Positions 11,340-23,670 of a DNA stretch of 64,000 bases are shown here, piece after piece. The notes beneath the pieces are model-generated. The model saw only the letters and a list, made by a program, of their open reading frames with translations, had not been told where the DNA came from and searched no databases. The stretch's first letter is position 1. Every line of letters starts with the position of its first letter. The translations under genes were made by a program, and so were the position numbers. The stretch comes from Ostrinia nubilalis (taxonomy: Eukaryota; Arthropoda; Insecta; Lepidoptera; Crambidae): contig NC_087104.1 in assembly GCF_963855985.1 (NCBI RefSeq), positions 8,928,001 to 8,992,000 on the forward strand, in the 5' to 3' direction.

Positions 11340-14130
11340 AAACTATAATTTGAACGAATTTTGCTATTAGTGGACAAATTTCTGCTCACGATGGACTAAT
11401 TATCTGCTATACTCTCCACTCTCTAAAGCACAACATTTATAAAAATTTTGCTGCGGTAATGCACTCCAGATAACAGTGTGTGATGCTCATTGCTCATAGT
11501 GATTTTCGATACAGAGCCCCGTACATACGTTATACATAAATTATGGAAAGAAAACACCCAGACCAATACAAACAAATATGTATGCAATTTTAGTATGATA
11601 TTTTTATTTATTAATAAACAAAAAGACTGAACAAAATTGATGCGTGTACTGATTAATGTAATTAACCACATGCAAAGCTTTGTGAATTGCAACAACTATA
11701 ATTTATTATCCAAGCTCTAAATAATCGCTACTACGAGTAACTGATCATAAAATGTTTTTCCAATCGCTCAAGCTTCCGAGGATCTACCGATAGGTCGGGT
11801 GACGTAATCTTGAAATTCTTTTAGCCGGCGCGGAACTTCCGGAAGGTCGGGTGACGCCACGCCTCTTTGAACCGTGTTTACTTTGGCAGTTATATTCTAT
11901 ATTTATTCGATTCTAAAATATATTCCCAAAAATTTTGAAAGTTGTTTTAATTTGTATCACTTGGATATGATTTGTATTAGAAAGTGCTGTGGGTGTGACG
12001 CTTGAACGGAAGGAAGTCAACCTAACCTAACCAACTGCGTATTTCTAAACTGCGTATTTCTATACTGTGTAGCCGCGAGAGCTCTTTGGCGCGCTGTCTT
12101 CGGCGAAGTATTGCGCGCGCAGATTTTGACAGCGCGAAATACCTACTTTAGCAGAAATACCAAGCCTTAAATGATTACTGCTAATAACTTGATTAAAACT
12201 TATTTTTAAAGTGCCACTAAAAATTTCACAGCCTTGTACAGTAGAAAAATCAACAGCTGTTCTTTTGTCGAGCGTTTAATGATGCCCCTAAGAACACCGC
12301 CAGTGTTTCAGTAGAAAACCAACCGCGCGGCCGCGGACTGCCTGAAATTACGGGAAATTACCGAGTGTAAAGCATTGCAGTTTCTAATTTTAAAAATAGG
12401 GACAAAGGAGGTAGAGTTATTAAGGTTAACAGTTGAAGTAGGTACTTAGTATTGTTTAATTATCAGACAATTAGAATGAGATTAAGGGCCTGTTGTTTTC
12501 AAATTGTAGAATTCCAGAATAAGTTTAGGCTTGAAATAAAAAACAGTTGATACCTAAGGTAAACGGCTACTAGTTCGTGATAGTACGTAAGTTCGTAAGT
12601 TTTTTTTCTAGCTCAAATAATAAGCAAATGGAATATTATTTATAAAAATTCTTCATTACTACAAAAACTCTATTATATAAGCTATCTAAAAAACCAAGTA
12701 CCAACATTGTGGCGCCAAAAATGAGAGCAATACGAAGCTTCAAACTCTCAGAGAGCCAAAAACAGCCGTGCGGCGTGCAAAGGTTGCTCTCACCGTAAGG
12801 TTAGCGCTCCAACTTCTTAAGCTTATAAAAAGGCGACGGAACGTCCATTTAAATAAAACTTGTAATAGTGATTTCATGTGTTCCTTGACAATTGATTTGG
12901 CTTAGAAAAAAGTTATTTGAAAACGTAGAATTCCTTTAAAATTGCGATTAATTGACTCACGAAATAGCGTACATATTATTTTTCGGGTGTCCCCTATTTC
13001 GTGACACTACCGATTCAAGGATATTATGGATAACATTTTGATGCTTGGTTTTTAAATAATTATTTATGATAATTTAAATGTAAGTTTTGAAACAAATAAT
13101 GCATTTATTTAAGTTTCTCATGACCTAAATTCGGTATATGTTTCGTTCACTAGAATTTATATGACACGAGTTTGAAGTTCACATATATGACCAATTTTAA
13201 GATAAATTAGCATAAGTAGTACCAGCATAATTTTGGTTTTATTTCGATTTGTTTTATTTACCTTTGTTTATTTGTATTGTATATGGGTTAGATAATAGTT
13301 AATTGACACATTTTGACAATAATCCATGAATTTTACTTGGGGAATTTGGAATAATCAGTATCACGAAACAAGGAACCGTATTATTGTTACTTTTTTCCAA
13401 GTTCGTGATACATAAATGTATGGTGTTAGGTACTTTTATGACACATACCATCAAAGAAATCGACATATTTTTAGTTTTTAATACTTACCTACCTAAGAAA
13501 TTAATTAATTACTTACTTTTTATTATGAGTCATTGGCGTATCTGGGGTTATTTACAGGGGGGGGGCTACCCTCACTTGAAATTTGGGGGGGGGGGGTTAC
13601 AAATCTAAATTTTATATGGGTACGAAAGGGGGGGGGGTTAAGTTACCCCCCCCCCTACATTTCTAATGGTTATATAAATATTTACACATATTGTTACAAA
13701 TAACAAATCAAAATATTATACTAGACTTACATTATTTCTTATGAATATTTCAGGTAAGTAATATCGTCAATTTCACATAATTATTTTATTCTAAATTTTT
13801 ATTATCGTTTTTAAATTTATTAAACCCTTAATCATTATTAAAATATCCTAACTGGATGCATAAAACCTTATCCCGAAATAGGGGACATGAGTTCACGAAC
13901 TTAGAAACAGAGCAAAATGTTGTCACGAAACAGGATCCAAACAAGAGGTCCGCAGAACAATTAATATAAAAAAAAGTTCAAACTATACAACTATAAATTA
14001 TGTATTAACTTACTGTCAAAAGACCAAAGTTTAGCATACAAAAGCTTTCATACTGATATCATGCTTGGTTATTTTTAAATAAAATGTTAAAGTCGTAAGA
14101 GCCTTAATATACCGAAGTAGGGGGCACTTA
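11340..14130. other. Intergenic with homopurine G-runs at 13555-13660
   Basis: Mostly AT-rich and featureless. At 13555-13660 there are three runs of 9-13 G and one run of about 13 C within about 100 bases. A more GC-rich patch at about 12060-12140 (GCGCGC runs) and a TATAAAAAGG box at 12825-12834 do not lead into any convincing exon. Confidence 0.35.
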
Positions 14131-14135
14131 CCTTA

Positions 14136-15450
14136 CAGGGTGTCCCAGAATGGGTGAATCAAACTGATAGGGGGGGGAGGTAGCTCTACTAATGTACTAT
14201 CCCAAAAAAATATGAAAAAAATTTTTGTGTTCGGATTTTTTTTTTAAATAAAGTGCTCTAAACTCGAAATCTAGTCATTATTTTCAAAAAATTGTTTAGG
14301 GTCAAGGAGGCAACAGTGACTCGGTCGGCTACAGTGGCTCAGTCATGTTTCGACCTGAAGGCATAGGAATATATATTTGTCTCTTTTACCGATTCAAAGG
14401 TCTTGGTACCCGAACACGTTTAAACCAGTTTGCTCGCCGGTCAAGTGCCGTGCGGAAGGGTGAGGGAATGTTTTTTGTTTTCGCGCCCACTAAATTACAT
14501 TCTAAGGTGAGTTTCGATTGTTTTCATATCTTTGTTTGTTGCTATAGGTAATAGCCGTTATATTTATCGGATAGTAGGTCTTGTATCAATTGTCTTTAAT
14601 CCGAATTTTGACTAATTTGTTTTACATCTTGGTTTTTTTGATCAAATATTTACAAAATGGCGTAGAAGTACACAGTGACTCAATTTTAATACTTTATACG
14701 AATTCAATATTTTTATAACTTTAAATCGAATTTTGTTTTTATTTACAGAATGCCACGGAAAAAAACCGACAGAAAAATAGGGAAGAAATAAATAACGAAG
14801 AGATTGAGATGACTTAAGATCTTATAGGTAGCAATAAAAGTACTAAGAGTCGTGTTGAATTGTTGATTATAATAAGAATAGCTTGTGCAGTTTTGTTATT
14901 ATTTCTAATAAAAAACTACGCGGAATGGGCATTTTCTTTTCATATAAATACTGCCGTACCACGTTAATACTGTGTACCACGGTAGTGAGTCAGTGTGTAC
15001 ACCTAGTAGTCCACAGTGGCTCAATTATCATTTTTTTGTTTTAGGTTCCTACTTTGACATAAGTAGTAAATAATGTAGAATCATGAGTGCTCAGTTACAG
15101 TTCAATAGTGTATCTAAAATGTGAGCAAATTTTAGGCCAATATTAAAGCGATATCTATTTTTATTAAGCTTCGAAAAAAAAGTGAGTCACTGTTGCCTCC
15201 CTGACCCTACAGATAAACGAAGCGATCATGTACAATTAATATTAGTAAGAAAAACACAAATAAACTCCAAACGCAGCATTTATAGCCAGATACTTAGGCA
15301 AAACTGATTTATTTTCACTTTTTCAAAAACATTTTTTTCTTGTTTCTTTATGCGCTTTATTTTTTTTTTTCATATTTTTTTAGGGATAGTACCTACATTA
15401 GTAGAGCTACCTCCCCTATCAGTTTGATTCACCCATTCTGGGACACCCTG
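14136..15450. mobile_element. TA-flanked (Tc1/mariner-type) inverted-repeat element
   Basis: Long terminal inverted repeats of about 87 bp (CAGGGTGTCCCAGAATGGGT...) occupy 14136-14222 and 15364-15450, with TA dinucleotides outside both ends (14134-14135, 15451-15452). No transposase frame is present. Without the second element nested inside it, it would be about 400 bp, i.e. a MITE. Confidence 0.85.
14299..15207. mobile_element. TA-flanked element nested in the preceding one, with repeated CAGTGACTC motifs
   Basis: 25-bp ends, GGGTCAAGGAGGCAACAGTG at left and its complement at right (one mismatch), are flanked by TA (14297-14298, 15208-15209). Copies of CAGTGACTC/CAGTGGCTCA recur inside in both orientations (14314, 14331, about 14670, 14986, 15016, 15181). 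A small frame at 14345-14519 followed by GTGAG, and a second piece after TTTACAG at about 14749 starting MPRKKTDRK, could be remnants of a spliced element gene; I cannot identify it. Confidence 0.7.
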
Positions 15451-18400
15451 TATATGCTATTAAAAACTAAAAGGAGTGGACATGAGTACATACGTAATTA
15501 TGATAGGTACTCTAATTTGAATAAGTAAAATGGTAATTTTTAGATCATCAACCGTTATTACTTGTGTAATTGAGCTCGACTAAATTAAACCGATATTTTT
15601 GTTGTGAAGAAAATTACAATGGTTCACAAAGGTTGTAATCGAAGATGATTAAAAAGAATTTAGTTAATTGGAAAAACATATTTAGTTAGTTCTAAAAAAA
15701 ATTATATTTTTTTTTTGCTTCAAAAGGCTGATTGTTACATAGATAGGTAGATACTGAATAGAACTGAATAGAAACATCAGTTCAAAATTAAATAAGTAGG
15801 TACCTATGCATTCATGAAAATATTATCAAGTCATGGCATTGCCTTATCGCTCATCACTTCCTCTGCAATTTCCTAAACCATAGACCACGTAAGTGGTTAA
15901 TGGCAAATAATTAATCTGTGGTCTGTCAGTTTTGGCGCGTAACGTAACCGATACGACCGGCTGAACAGCACATAACCGCTGGTTTTCCTGGTTCCTGTCG
16001 TCTACGCTCAGTAGTTACGTGTAACCAGTGCTTGTATAGAATTACGACTATTATCTAGTGTTACGTATTTCAATCGGATTATGAGATGCCTCAACTAATT
16101 TAAAGTGAAGAGAATGTAGCGAAGAAGCATCTACAAACTCTTCAATGCAGCCCAAATGAAAATATAAGTATTTAACATAAAGCTCAAAACTTTTAAGTAA
16201 AGCCAAAAACTACTCTTTGATAGAAACGCCTTTAATACGTACCTACTCATGACTCATGAGTTCATGAATTCGAAATCAAATTAAATTGTTATCTAATTGG
16301 ACCCAAAAATTCTATTCTATTCTACTTACTTCACTAAATTGGGACATTGAAATACTTTAGAATTTCCAAATACACTAATCGTCCGGGTGCCCTAATTAGT
16401 AGAGATGAAACGGATAGTTGTTTGGCCGGATACCGGATACCGGATATCCGGCCAGCTGCTAGGCCGGATAGCCGGATATCCGGCGGCCGGATAGTTGGCC
16501 CATTGTCTCGTTGCATGTCGTGACGAGTTTAGCGCCGCACAGGTGCTCCGAACGCGATCAGTGGGTCTATTAGTAGACTAGACTAGTCACACTTTTCGAA
16601 AATCGAATCCATCCGAATAGAATGTCAGATTTTGCCACTTGTCTAGGGGGCAGATCAATTCGGGCGATTTCGGTTGCTATCGTGAGTGTGTGATTGAATA
16701 GCGAAAATTAAATTAGTTTACTTGCTGCGTAATCTGACTAAACTGCATGCATCATGTCATCAGACCATCAGTGAAAAAAAGATCGCCTTTTTATTTGGCA
16801 ATATCTCGACATTTACAGATTTACTATTTATGTATTCGTCATTAGAGTTAATAGCCCAGAAAAATAAATAAGGTTTTTGAAAGGCCTTAATTAATATGGC
16901 TTTTTTGTAACTTTTTGGACTTTAAATAAAAGCCGTCATTATTATAAGCCATTTTATTGATATTTATTTTTTTCATATTTTTTTAGGGATAGTACCTACA
17001 TTAGTAGAGCTACCTCCCCTATCAGTTTGATTCACCCATTCTGGGACACCCTGTATATGCTATTAAAAACTAAAAGGAGTGGACATGAGTACATACGTAA
17101 TTATGATAGGTACTCTAATTTGAATAAGTAAAATGGTAATTTTTAGATCATCAACCGTTATTACTTGTGTAATTGAGCTCGACTAAATTAAACCGATATT
17201 TTTGTTGTGAAGAAAATTACAATGGTTCACAAAGGTTGTAATCGAAGATGATTAAAAAGAATTTAGTTAATTGGAAAAACATATTTAGTTAGTTCTAAAA
17301 AAAATTATATTTTTTTTTTGCTTCAAAAGGCTGATTGTTACATAGATAGGTAGATACTGAATAGAACTGAATAGAAACATCAGTTCAAAATTAAATAAGT
17401 AGGTACCTATGCATTCATGAAAATATTATCAAGTCATGGCATTGCCTTATCGCTCATCACTTCCTCTGCAATTTCCTAAACCATAGACCACGTAAGTGGT
17501 TAATGGCAAATAATTAATCTGTGGTCTGTCAGTTTTGGCGCGTAACGTAACCGATACGACCGGCTGAACAGCACATAACCGCTGGTTTTCCTGGTTCCTG
17601 TCGTCTACGCTCAGTAGTTACGTGTAACCAGTGCTTGTATAGAATTACGACTATTATCTAGTGTTACGTATTTCAATCGGATTATGAGATGCCTCAACTA
17701 ATTTAAAGTGAAGAGAATGTAGCGAAGAAGCATCTACAAACTCTTCAATGCAGCCCAAATGAAAATATAAGTATTTAACATAAAGCTCAAAACTTTTAAG
17801 TAAAGCCAAAAACTACTCTTTGATAGAAACGCCTTTAATACGTACCTACTCATGACTCATGAGTTCATGAATTCGAAATCAAATTAAATTGTTATCTAAT
17901 TGGACCCAAAAATTCTATTCTATTCTACTTACTTCACTAAATTGGGACATTGAAATACTTTAGAATTTCCAAATACACTAATCGTCCGGGTGCCCTAATT
18001 AGTAGAGATGAAACGGATAGTTGTTTGGCCGGATACCGGATACCGGATATCCGGCCAGCTGCTAGGCCGGATAGCCGGATATCCGGCGGCCGGATAGTTG
18101 GCCCATTGTCTCGTTGCATGTCGTGACGAGTTTAGCGCCGCACAGGTGCTCCGAACGCGATCAGTGGGTCTATTAGTAGACTAGACTAGTCACACTTTTC
18201 GAAAATCGAATCCATCCGAATAGAATGTCAGATTTTGCCACTTGTCTAGGGGGCAGATCAATTCGGGCGATTTCGGTTGCTATCGTGAGTGTGTGATTGA
18301 ATAGCGAAAATTAAATTAGTTTACTTGCTGCGTAATCTGACTAAACTGCATGCATCATGTCATCAGACCATCAGTGAAAAAAAGATCGCCTTTTTATTTG

Positions 18401-18569
18401 GCAATATCTCGACATTTACAGATTTACTATTTATGTATTCGTCATTAGAGTTAATAGCCCAGAAAAATAAATAAGGTTTTTGAAAGGCCTTAATTAATAT
18501 GGCTTTTTTGTAACTTTTTGGACTTTAAATAAAAGCCGTCATTATTATAAGCCATTTTATTGATATTTA
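15364..18569. repeat. Tandem duplication, 2 x 1603 bp
   Basis: 15364-16966 and 16967-18569 appear identical base for base throughout, with an offset of exactly 1603. The left edge lies in the right inverted repeat of the TA-flanked element, the right edge inside a hAT-like element. The junction sits in TTTA/TTTTTTT sequence. It is either a very recent duplication or an assembly (haplotype) artefact. No gene is duplicated. Confidence 0.95.
16400..16966. mobile_element. Truncated copy of the GGCCGGATA hAT-like element
   Basis: This is the 5' part of the element described at 18003-18735, present in the first duplication unit and cut off at the duplication junction. It begins TAGAGATGAAACGGATA after CTAATTAG (16392-16399). 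Confidence 0.85.
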
Positions 18570-18735
18570 CCTCAAAGATTAATGTATTTAATTTTATTAA
18601 TAGGAAATTGTCGTAGTTTTTTAATATCCGGTATCCGGCCGGATAGTGACTTACTATCCGGTATCCGGCCGGATAGTAAATTTAGGCCGGATATCCGGCC
18701 TACCGGATGGTTACCGGATATCCGTTTCATCTCTA
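18003..18735. mobile_element. hAT-like element with GGCCGGATA subterminal arrays
   Basis: Termini TAGAGATGAAACGGATA and TATCCGTTTCATCTCTA are inverted and flanked by the perfect 8-bp repeat CTAATTAG (17995-18002 and 18736-18743). Subterminal arrays of CCGGATA/TATCCGG, both orientations, fill about 18020-18105 and 18625-18725. There is no transposase frame; a 60-aa frame on the minus strand only reflects the array. Confidence 0.88.
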
Positions 18736-18890
18736 CTAATTAGTCCATCTACTGTTCCCAATAGGTTACAATCATTTTCGATCACGAACTTTACCTAATG
18801 GTATTGATGTTAAATAAATAATTTTATAGGTTCCAAAATATTTATTTCACATCAAATAACCGTGATTCCAAGGTTAGAAGAGTATCTGAA

Positions 18891-19068
18891 ATGTCTCTGA
18901 CACCACCTGCGCGTGAGAATGAAATGCATGTCATCGATATTGACGAAGAAATGGACGACATTATGAAGGACACCGAAGGCAAGCGAGATGCAGAAAAATC
19001 GAATGTACCGAAGAAGTTAATAGTCGAAGTTGAAAATGCGAAGAATGCAGCAGTTTTGAACGCAAATG
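18891..19068 (+). CDS. Aldh-III: Candidate alternative first coding exon (1A) of the ALDH3 gene
   Basis: An ATG at 18891 opens 59 codons plus one base, ending at G19068 before the donor GTAAGTAAG. The peptide is acidic and low in hydrophobics (contains VIDIDEEMDDIMKD), with no signal peptide or membrane segment. It ends in phase 1 with a G, the same phase and base as exons 1B and 1C, and so would splice in frame to exon 2 at 38669 to give a ~565-residue isoform. The link is inferred from phase, strand and absence of any other partner; the intron would be about 19.6 kb. It could instead belong to another transcript. Confidence 0.6.
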
Positions 19069-20250
19069 GTAAGTAAGCTACTAACGTAGATCCAAAACCG
19101 ATAAAGTAAAAGTAAGGGTCATCTGTTTGGGAGCTAGGTTAAAACATTCAGACAAATACCTACCTACAGTACTACACAGAACATAGATAGGTACATGCGT
19201 CTTTCTGTTCCCCCTATTTTTCCGTCAGATACTGTAACGTTTACTGACAAAAAAAATAAAAAAATGAATACATTTTCACGTTTGAAAGTCCAAAGGCATT
19301 GACCACATTTAACAGGCTAGCCCAATAAAGAGTTAAGGTAGGTACAGATCAGGTCTCTATTTTCAGATAGAGCCATAACTTTTTAGAAACATCGCTTTTT
19401 TCAGAGATTCCCAGTTTATTCGGGATAGTGCTGTAACACGATTCTCAGTTAATAGAAATAGAAAAAGATTTAATCAGTATCATACAAAATAGGTAACAAA
19501 AATTAGAACTAGATAAGTTTAAACCTTCCGTGCTCGGGCACGTTAAGCCAGATCAGATAGACGCGCTCGCTCATAAAGTCTGGCACTGGTTGTTAAGCAT
19601 TGGCGATAAAGTAAGCTAGTAAAAATATTACCTAAGCTAAAAATATCTTATCACTGAGTATTCATGCTCTCTAATGCTGGGGTTGTTTTTGTTATTTTCA
19701 TTTTAAATTTTGATATCGGCTCTACCTTTTGCGGCATACTAAAAATTACGCGAAACTGCCACCACCGCATACAACTAAGCATATTTTTTCCGATCCGTCA
19801 CGTCGTTAGACAAGCAGTTAGGTGAGACATTTTCTTCTTTACTTTGGTGATAGATCATAAATACATAAAAGAAAATAAAAAAAAATAAAAGTAACCAAGT
19901 CTAGGTGCGATTCCATATACCTAACTGTCATCCTTTCATGATTCCAATCTAATCAGGGGAAAATGTAGGCTCTACCAGGCCTGTTCATCTCCGCGAGTTT
20001 ACATCGAAAACAAAACACGCACGATTGCCCCCTACAAGAGTACTATTCGACAAGGCCTCACATACGAGCGAACATTGACTCACGCACGCGTATTCTTGTG
20101 TATGATGGAAAAAAATAAAGAAAATGGTGTACTAAATACTGTGCAGTATTTAACTGCCTAAATAATAATAAAAACACAGAATGTACTTTTTTAAGTTGCC
20201 TGAAGACACTGAGAGGTAAATAAGTAGTTAATATTATTCATGATATAATT
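19069..20250. other. Intron 1A, nothing recognised
   Basis: AT-rich presumed intronic sequence without supported elements. Confidence 0.35.
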
Positions 20251-21869
20251 CATGCTATAGCCTGACCAGGAACATAAAAACCCTCGCCATGTTGCGGAAA
20301 ACTAATGGTACTAATTTCTTTTAATGGCAACAGTAACTGAAAACTTCATTGACATGTCACCTTGCATGTCAGTCTATTGCTGTCCAAATGTAAACAAACT
20401 TTATTTTAAATGTGCGCAATTGGTTTTATGAATTAAATTGCTAAAATATTTTTATAGTCGTGAAAGACAAGTGGTTCACAATGTGTTAAAGTATTTGTCG
20501 AAGAGAAATACTAAGGGTTCGGACAATATTTTCATTGATTAATGTTTCCGACAAAGGTTGTCAAATTGACTGACATGTTTATCGTATAGTACAGTCCACT
20601 ATGAAAATTAGCTGTGGTTTGTTTCAACTACCTATTTTAAAATTTTTTGTCACTTTCTAAGTGTTGAATTTTATGGGATTGGGAAAGAAGTACTGAGTTT
20701 GAAGCGTTCATGAGCAGACATTGCAGTTGAATATTCAAGTTCTGAATTTGATTATTGATGAATAATAAAATAAATTCTTCTAGTTCGATTGATGGTTTCG
20801 ATGGGTGCCTGGAATAAAGCCGCAATCGACAAAACACAATTTTACAGGAGAAGAGATTTAGTGAAATTTTTGAATAATAACTAAACTACGAGGCGTATCC
20901 AAATGGTTTGTATATCAAACGATGCGTTATTTTTTCTGGAGTAACATATAATGTGCATAAGGTTATAGTGCTTAGAATATACCTTAAAAAAGGTAGAAAT
21001 ACATATTGCCGCTTCATACTTTGAAAGTCGGTTCCGTAAGAGTCCATTGTGGTTTTATTCCGGTAAAAAGTGCAAAAGTAATCATACAGCAATAGTGCAT
21101 TGCAGCGTTGTGCGCTGATCTGAAGGATGTATGGCGAATACAGTAATAGCGGTTTGCTTGAATTTAATGATCGACTTGGAAAATGTACTGGTGAATGCTG
21201 TGTACATTATATGTTCATATAGTCCGTATCGAAATGAGTACAAAGTTGAATATCTAGAGTGTTTCGTTAATATCTTTATATAAAGTAGTGGAATTCATTA
21301 GTACATAATGATAATATTATAATATTACACGCTTTTGCCCGCGGCTTTTTCGTAGTTTAGAAGTTATCAATAATTTTGTAACTTTTTTTCAATTTCATGA
21401 CCTAGTAGGCTTTAAAAAAACTTATCTTTATTTCGGGTTGACTTATCTCAGATTTCTTTATTTTGACAATATCGCTATTAATTGCAAATGTTTGAAAAAA
21501 ATATTCACCTTCCTATCTTTGATGCAAGATTCAAAATTTTTGCTAGAAACATAAAAAAAATGCTTTTAGCAGAACATTCTCAAAATTTCAACTTAAATGT
21601 TTAAATAATAAAAAATGAGAACTTTCATAGGTCTAAAATAATTTTAAAAACTGCGCAATTTTCTGGACATTCATAATAATACAAAAAAACATGTTCTTAA
21701 TAGGCCACTATTTTTGTAATCGCTCCACTAAAGTGGTAAGTCGCTAAATGTTTTTGACTTTCTTAAAGTGAATTAATATGGGCAATCTTCTAAGTTTACA
21801 TTACGTAGAACAGATTTAGAGACAATAACTGAACAGAACATGTTTTTATTCTCAGCAAGGAAGCTTTTG

Positions 21870-22115
21870 CCCTTTATCACACCTGGTGGAAACTGTGATC
21901 AGGCTCAAGGTAGAAGGAAACTTCAACTACAGAGAAACTATGGCTTCCTACCTCCAATGCCGAAACATATTGTTATTATAAATAAGCTTTAATGAACATA
22001 AACCAAATATCCCTCCTTCTTCTCTTCCTAAGTCCCCTTTATCTTCCTAAGTCTGTCGCCATAACAATAATGTTGACAGCATTACTGTGTTCCAGCAGTT
22101 GTCAGGTAGGTACAC
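21870..22115. repeat. SINE-related fragments
   Basis: The CACACCTGGTGGAAACTGTG block is a diverged inverse of the 3' part of the SINE at 42846. AAGTCTGTCGCCATAACAAT at about 22050 matches its middle part on the plus strand. Confidence 0.45.
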
Positions 22116-22714
22116 AGCATTGCTTAATGTAAATCCAATCAACATATTTTTATTGCATAGAAGAACACCATGAAGTATTATTACTTAAGAAAGTTTAAAG
22201 AAATTGTACAAGTAGGTAATGTTTATTGTGACTTGGTACACATAGTTTGTTTCGGGGAACAAAGCCGCAATGGCCGTTACTTGTAGAAGTTTGAAATAAA
22301 ACTTTTAACATTGAACATGCCACGATTATTCTGGTAAACAAATTTCCGGGAATAACGATTCAATATCCATAGTGCTTTTGGTAAATCAGCCAGTTTCAAA
22401 GATAAAATTCTGAAAAAAAATCACAAGGTGTATAGGGACCCCCAGATTACGAAAATCGCTTAATCGGAAAACTGCTGCTATGGCTATTGCGGCTTTATTC
22501 CAGGCACCCATCGGTTTCATTTAATTTATTTAAATCAGGTTACCTATAATAATATTTTTTCGTTAATTTATGAAAATATCAAATTAGCCCGTAAGTAATC
22601 CTGAATCCTGATACATAAAGTTAGCCTAATAATTTAACACAGGTACGACTGTACTCAGTGTTGCACTATCAAATGCAATTGACGCGCCTCTATGCCAGGG
22701 TTTTTATGTTCCTG

Positions 22715-22843
22715 CCCCCCTAGACAAAACGCACTTTTTGATCGAATCGAAAATCGAATCCGTCAAAACTCCATACAAAAAAGGGGCTTTTCGACCACTT
22801 TTCGACTGGTTTGCGATTATAATTTGCACTTTGTCTAGACCCA
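22715..22843. mobile_element. 129-bp MITE with CTG target triplet
   Basis: Ends CCCCCCTAGACAAAACGCAC and GCACTTTGTCTAGACCCA are inverted and are flanked by CTG on both sides. It splits the right terminus of the 20256-22858 element. An opposite-oriented copy lies at 36688-36815. Confidence 0.75.
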
Positions 22844-22858
22844 CTGGTCAGGCTATAA

Positions 22859-23670
22859 ATCATGTATTTCCTCCGCCATTTTCTGCAGATTGGCACCTCA
22901 CGTCACATCATTTTACCGAAGTCAGCCCTATAGCTTCGGCGCAGTACCGATCACTGACGTTTGTCAACAAAACTTCTGACAAACTTGCTTGACTCTTGAG
23001 ACAAGCTAAATTACACCATATTGTTAATGACATTGAGCATACATTTTTTTAAATACCTTCGCGAAGTAAAACTTCTGTACGTAGTACTTATTATTATTCT
23101 GTGGCTCTACGACAGAATTTCAAACCCTACCATGATTAATGGTTAACTCATTAAACTTTACCTACTTTAAAATTAAACATTGGTAAAGAGAGCTTACACC
23201 ATCTCTCGTACGGCTTGCGTGCGGATAATGAAAGTGTCACCATGACTTATCCAGGGTGAAACATGGAGACCAGAGATTTTCTTTTTAAATAATTTGTTTC
23301 TTTGATTTGTAATGATCATTTTGGTTCGAAACAAAAGTCGGAATTTTGGAAAAGGACCAGATTTCAGAAGGTGATCAATTTTTATGGAATAAACAAGATA
23401 TATTCTGAATAGATACTGAAATAGCTTTTGTTTTTTAAATATTTGTAACTTGCCAAGTAGGTATTTTTTTTTTCATAGACCCATATTTATAGGTAGAAGA
23501 CATAATGATACAATAATTGATAGATAGAGATTTATTTGCATTGCTTTATTGAACTCTGATCACTGTCTTATAGTCACGTGCAGTATGATGAATCATAGAT
23601 CCGAGCTAGTTAGGCACACCCTGTATGTAGAGTAAGAAATTAGTTCTATCAACGCGGTATTCGCAATATA
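22859..23670. other. Intronic stretch, nothing recognised
   Basis: AT-rich, no supported gene. A short dispersed repeat, ACTTATTATTATTCTGTG, occurs at about 23086; it also occurs near 8102 and 8591. Confidence 0.35.

Larger units (their letters stand above)
20256..22858. mobile_element. Putative inverted-repeat element, right end split by a MITE
   Basis: TATAGCCTGACCAGGAACAT followed by AAAAACCCT at about 20256-20284 is inverted at 22697-22858, but the right copy is split by a 129-bp MITE (22715-22843). A second inverted pair, GGGTGCCTGGAATAAAGCCG (about 20799) and CGGCTTTATTCCAGGCACCC (about 22490), lies inside. No transposase is recognisable, and I could not fix a target duplication. Confidence 0.5.

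Noticed and set aside
14345..14551. Transposase gene in the 14136-15450 element
   Set aside because: 68 residues without DDE-type motifs; too short, and the frame is not continued convincingly.
16334..18119. Two identical 60-residue minus-strand frames (16334-16516 and 17937-18119)
   Set aside because: They are the same hAT subterminal array read twice because of the 1603-bp duplication; not genes.
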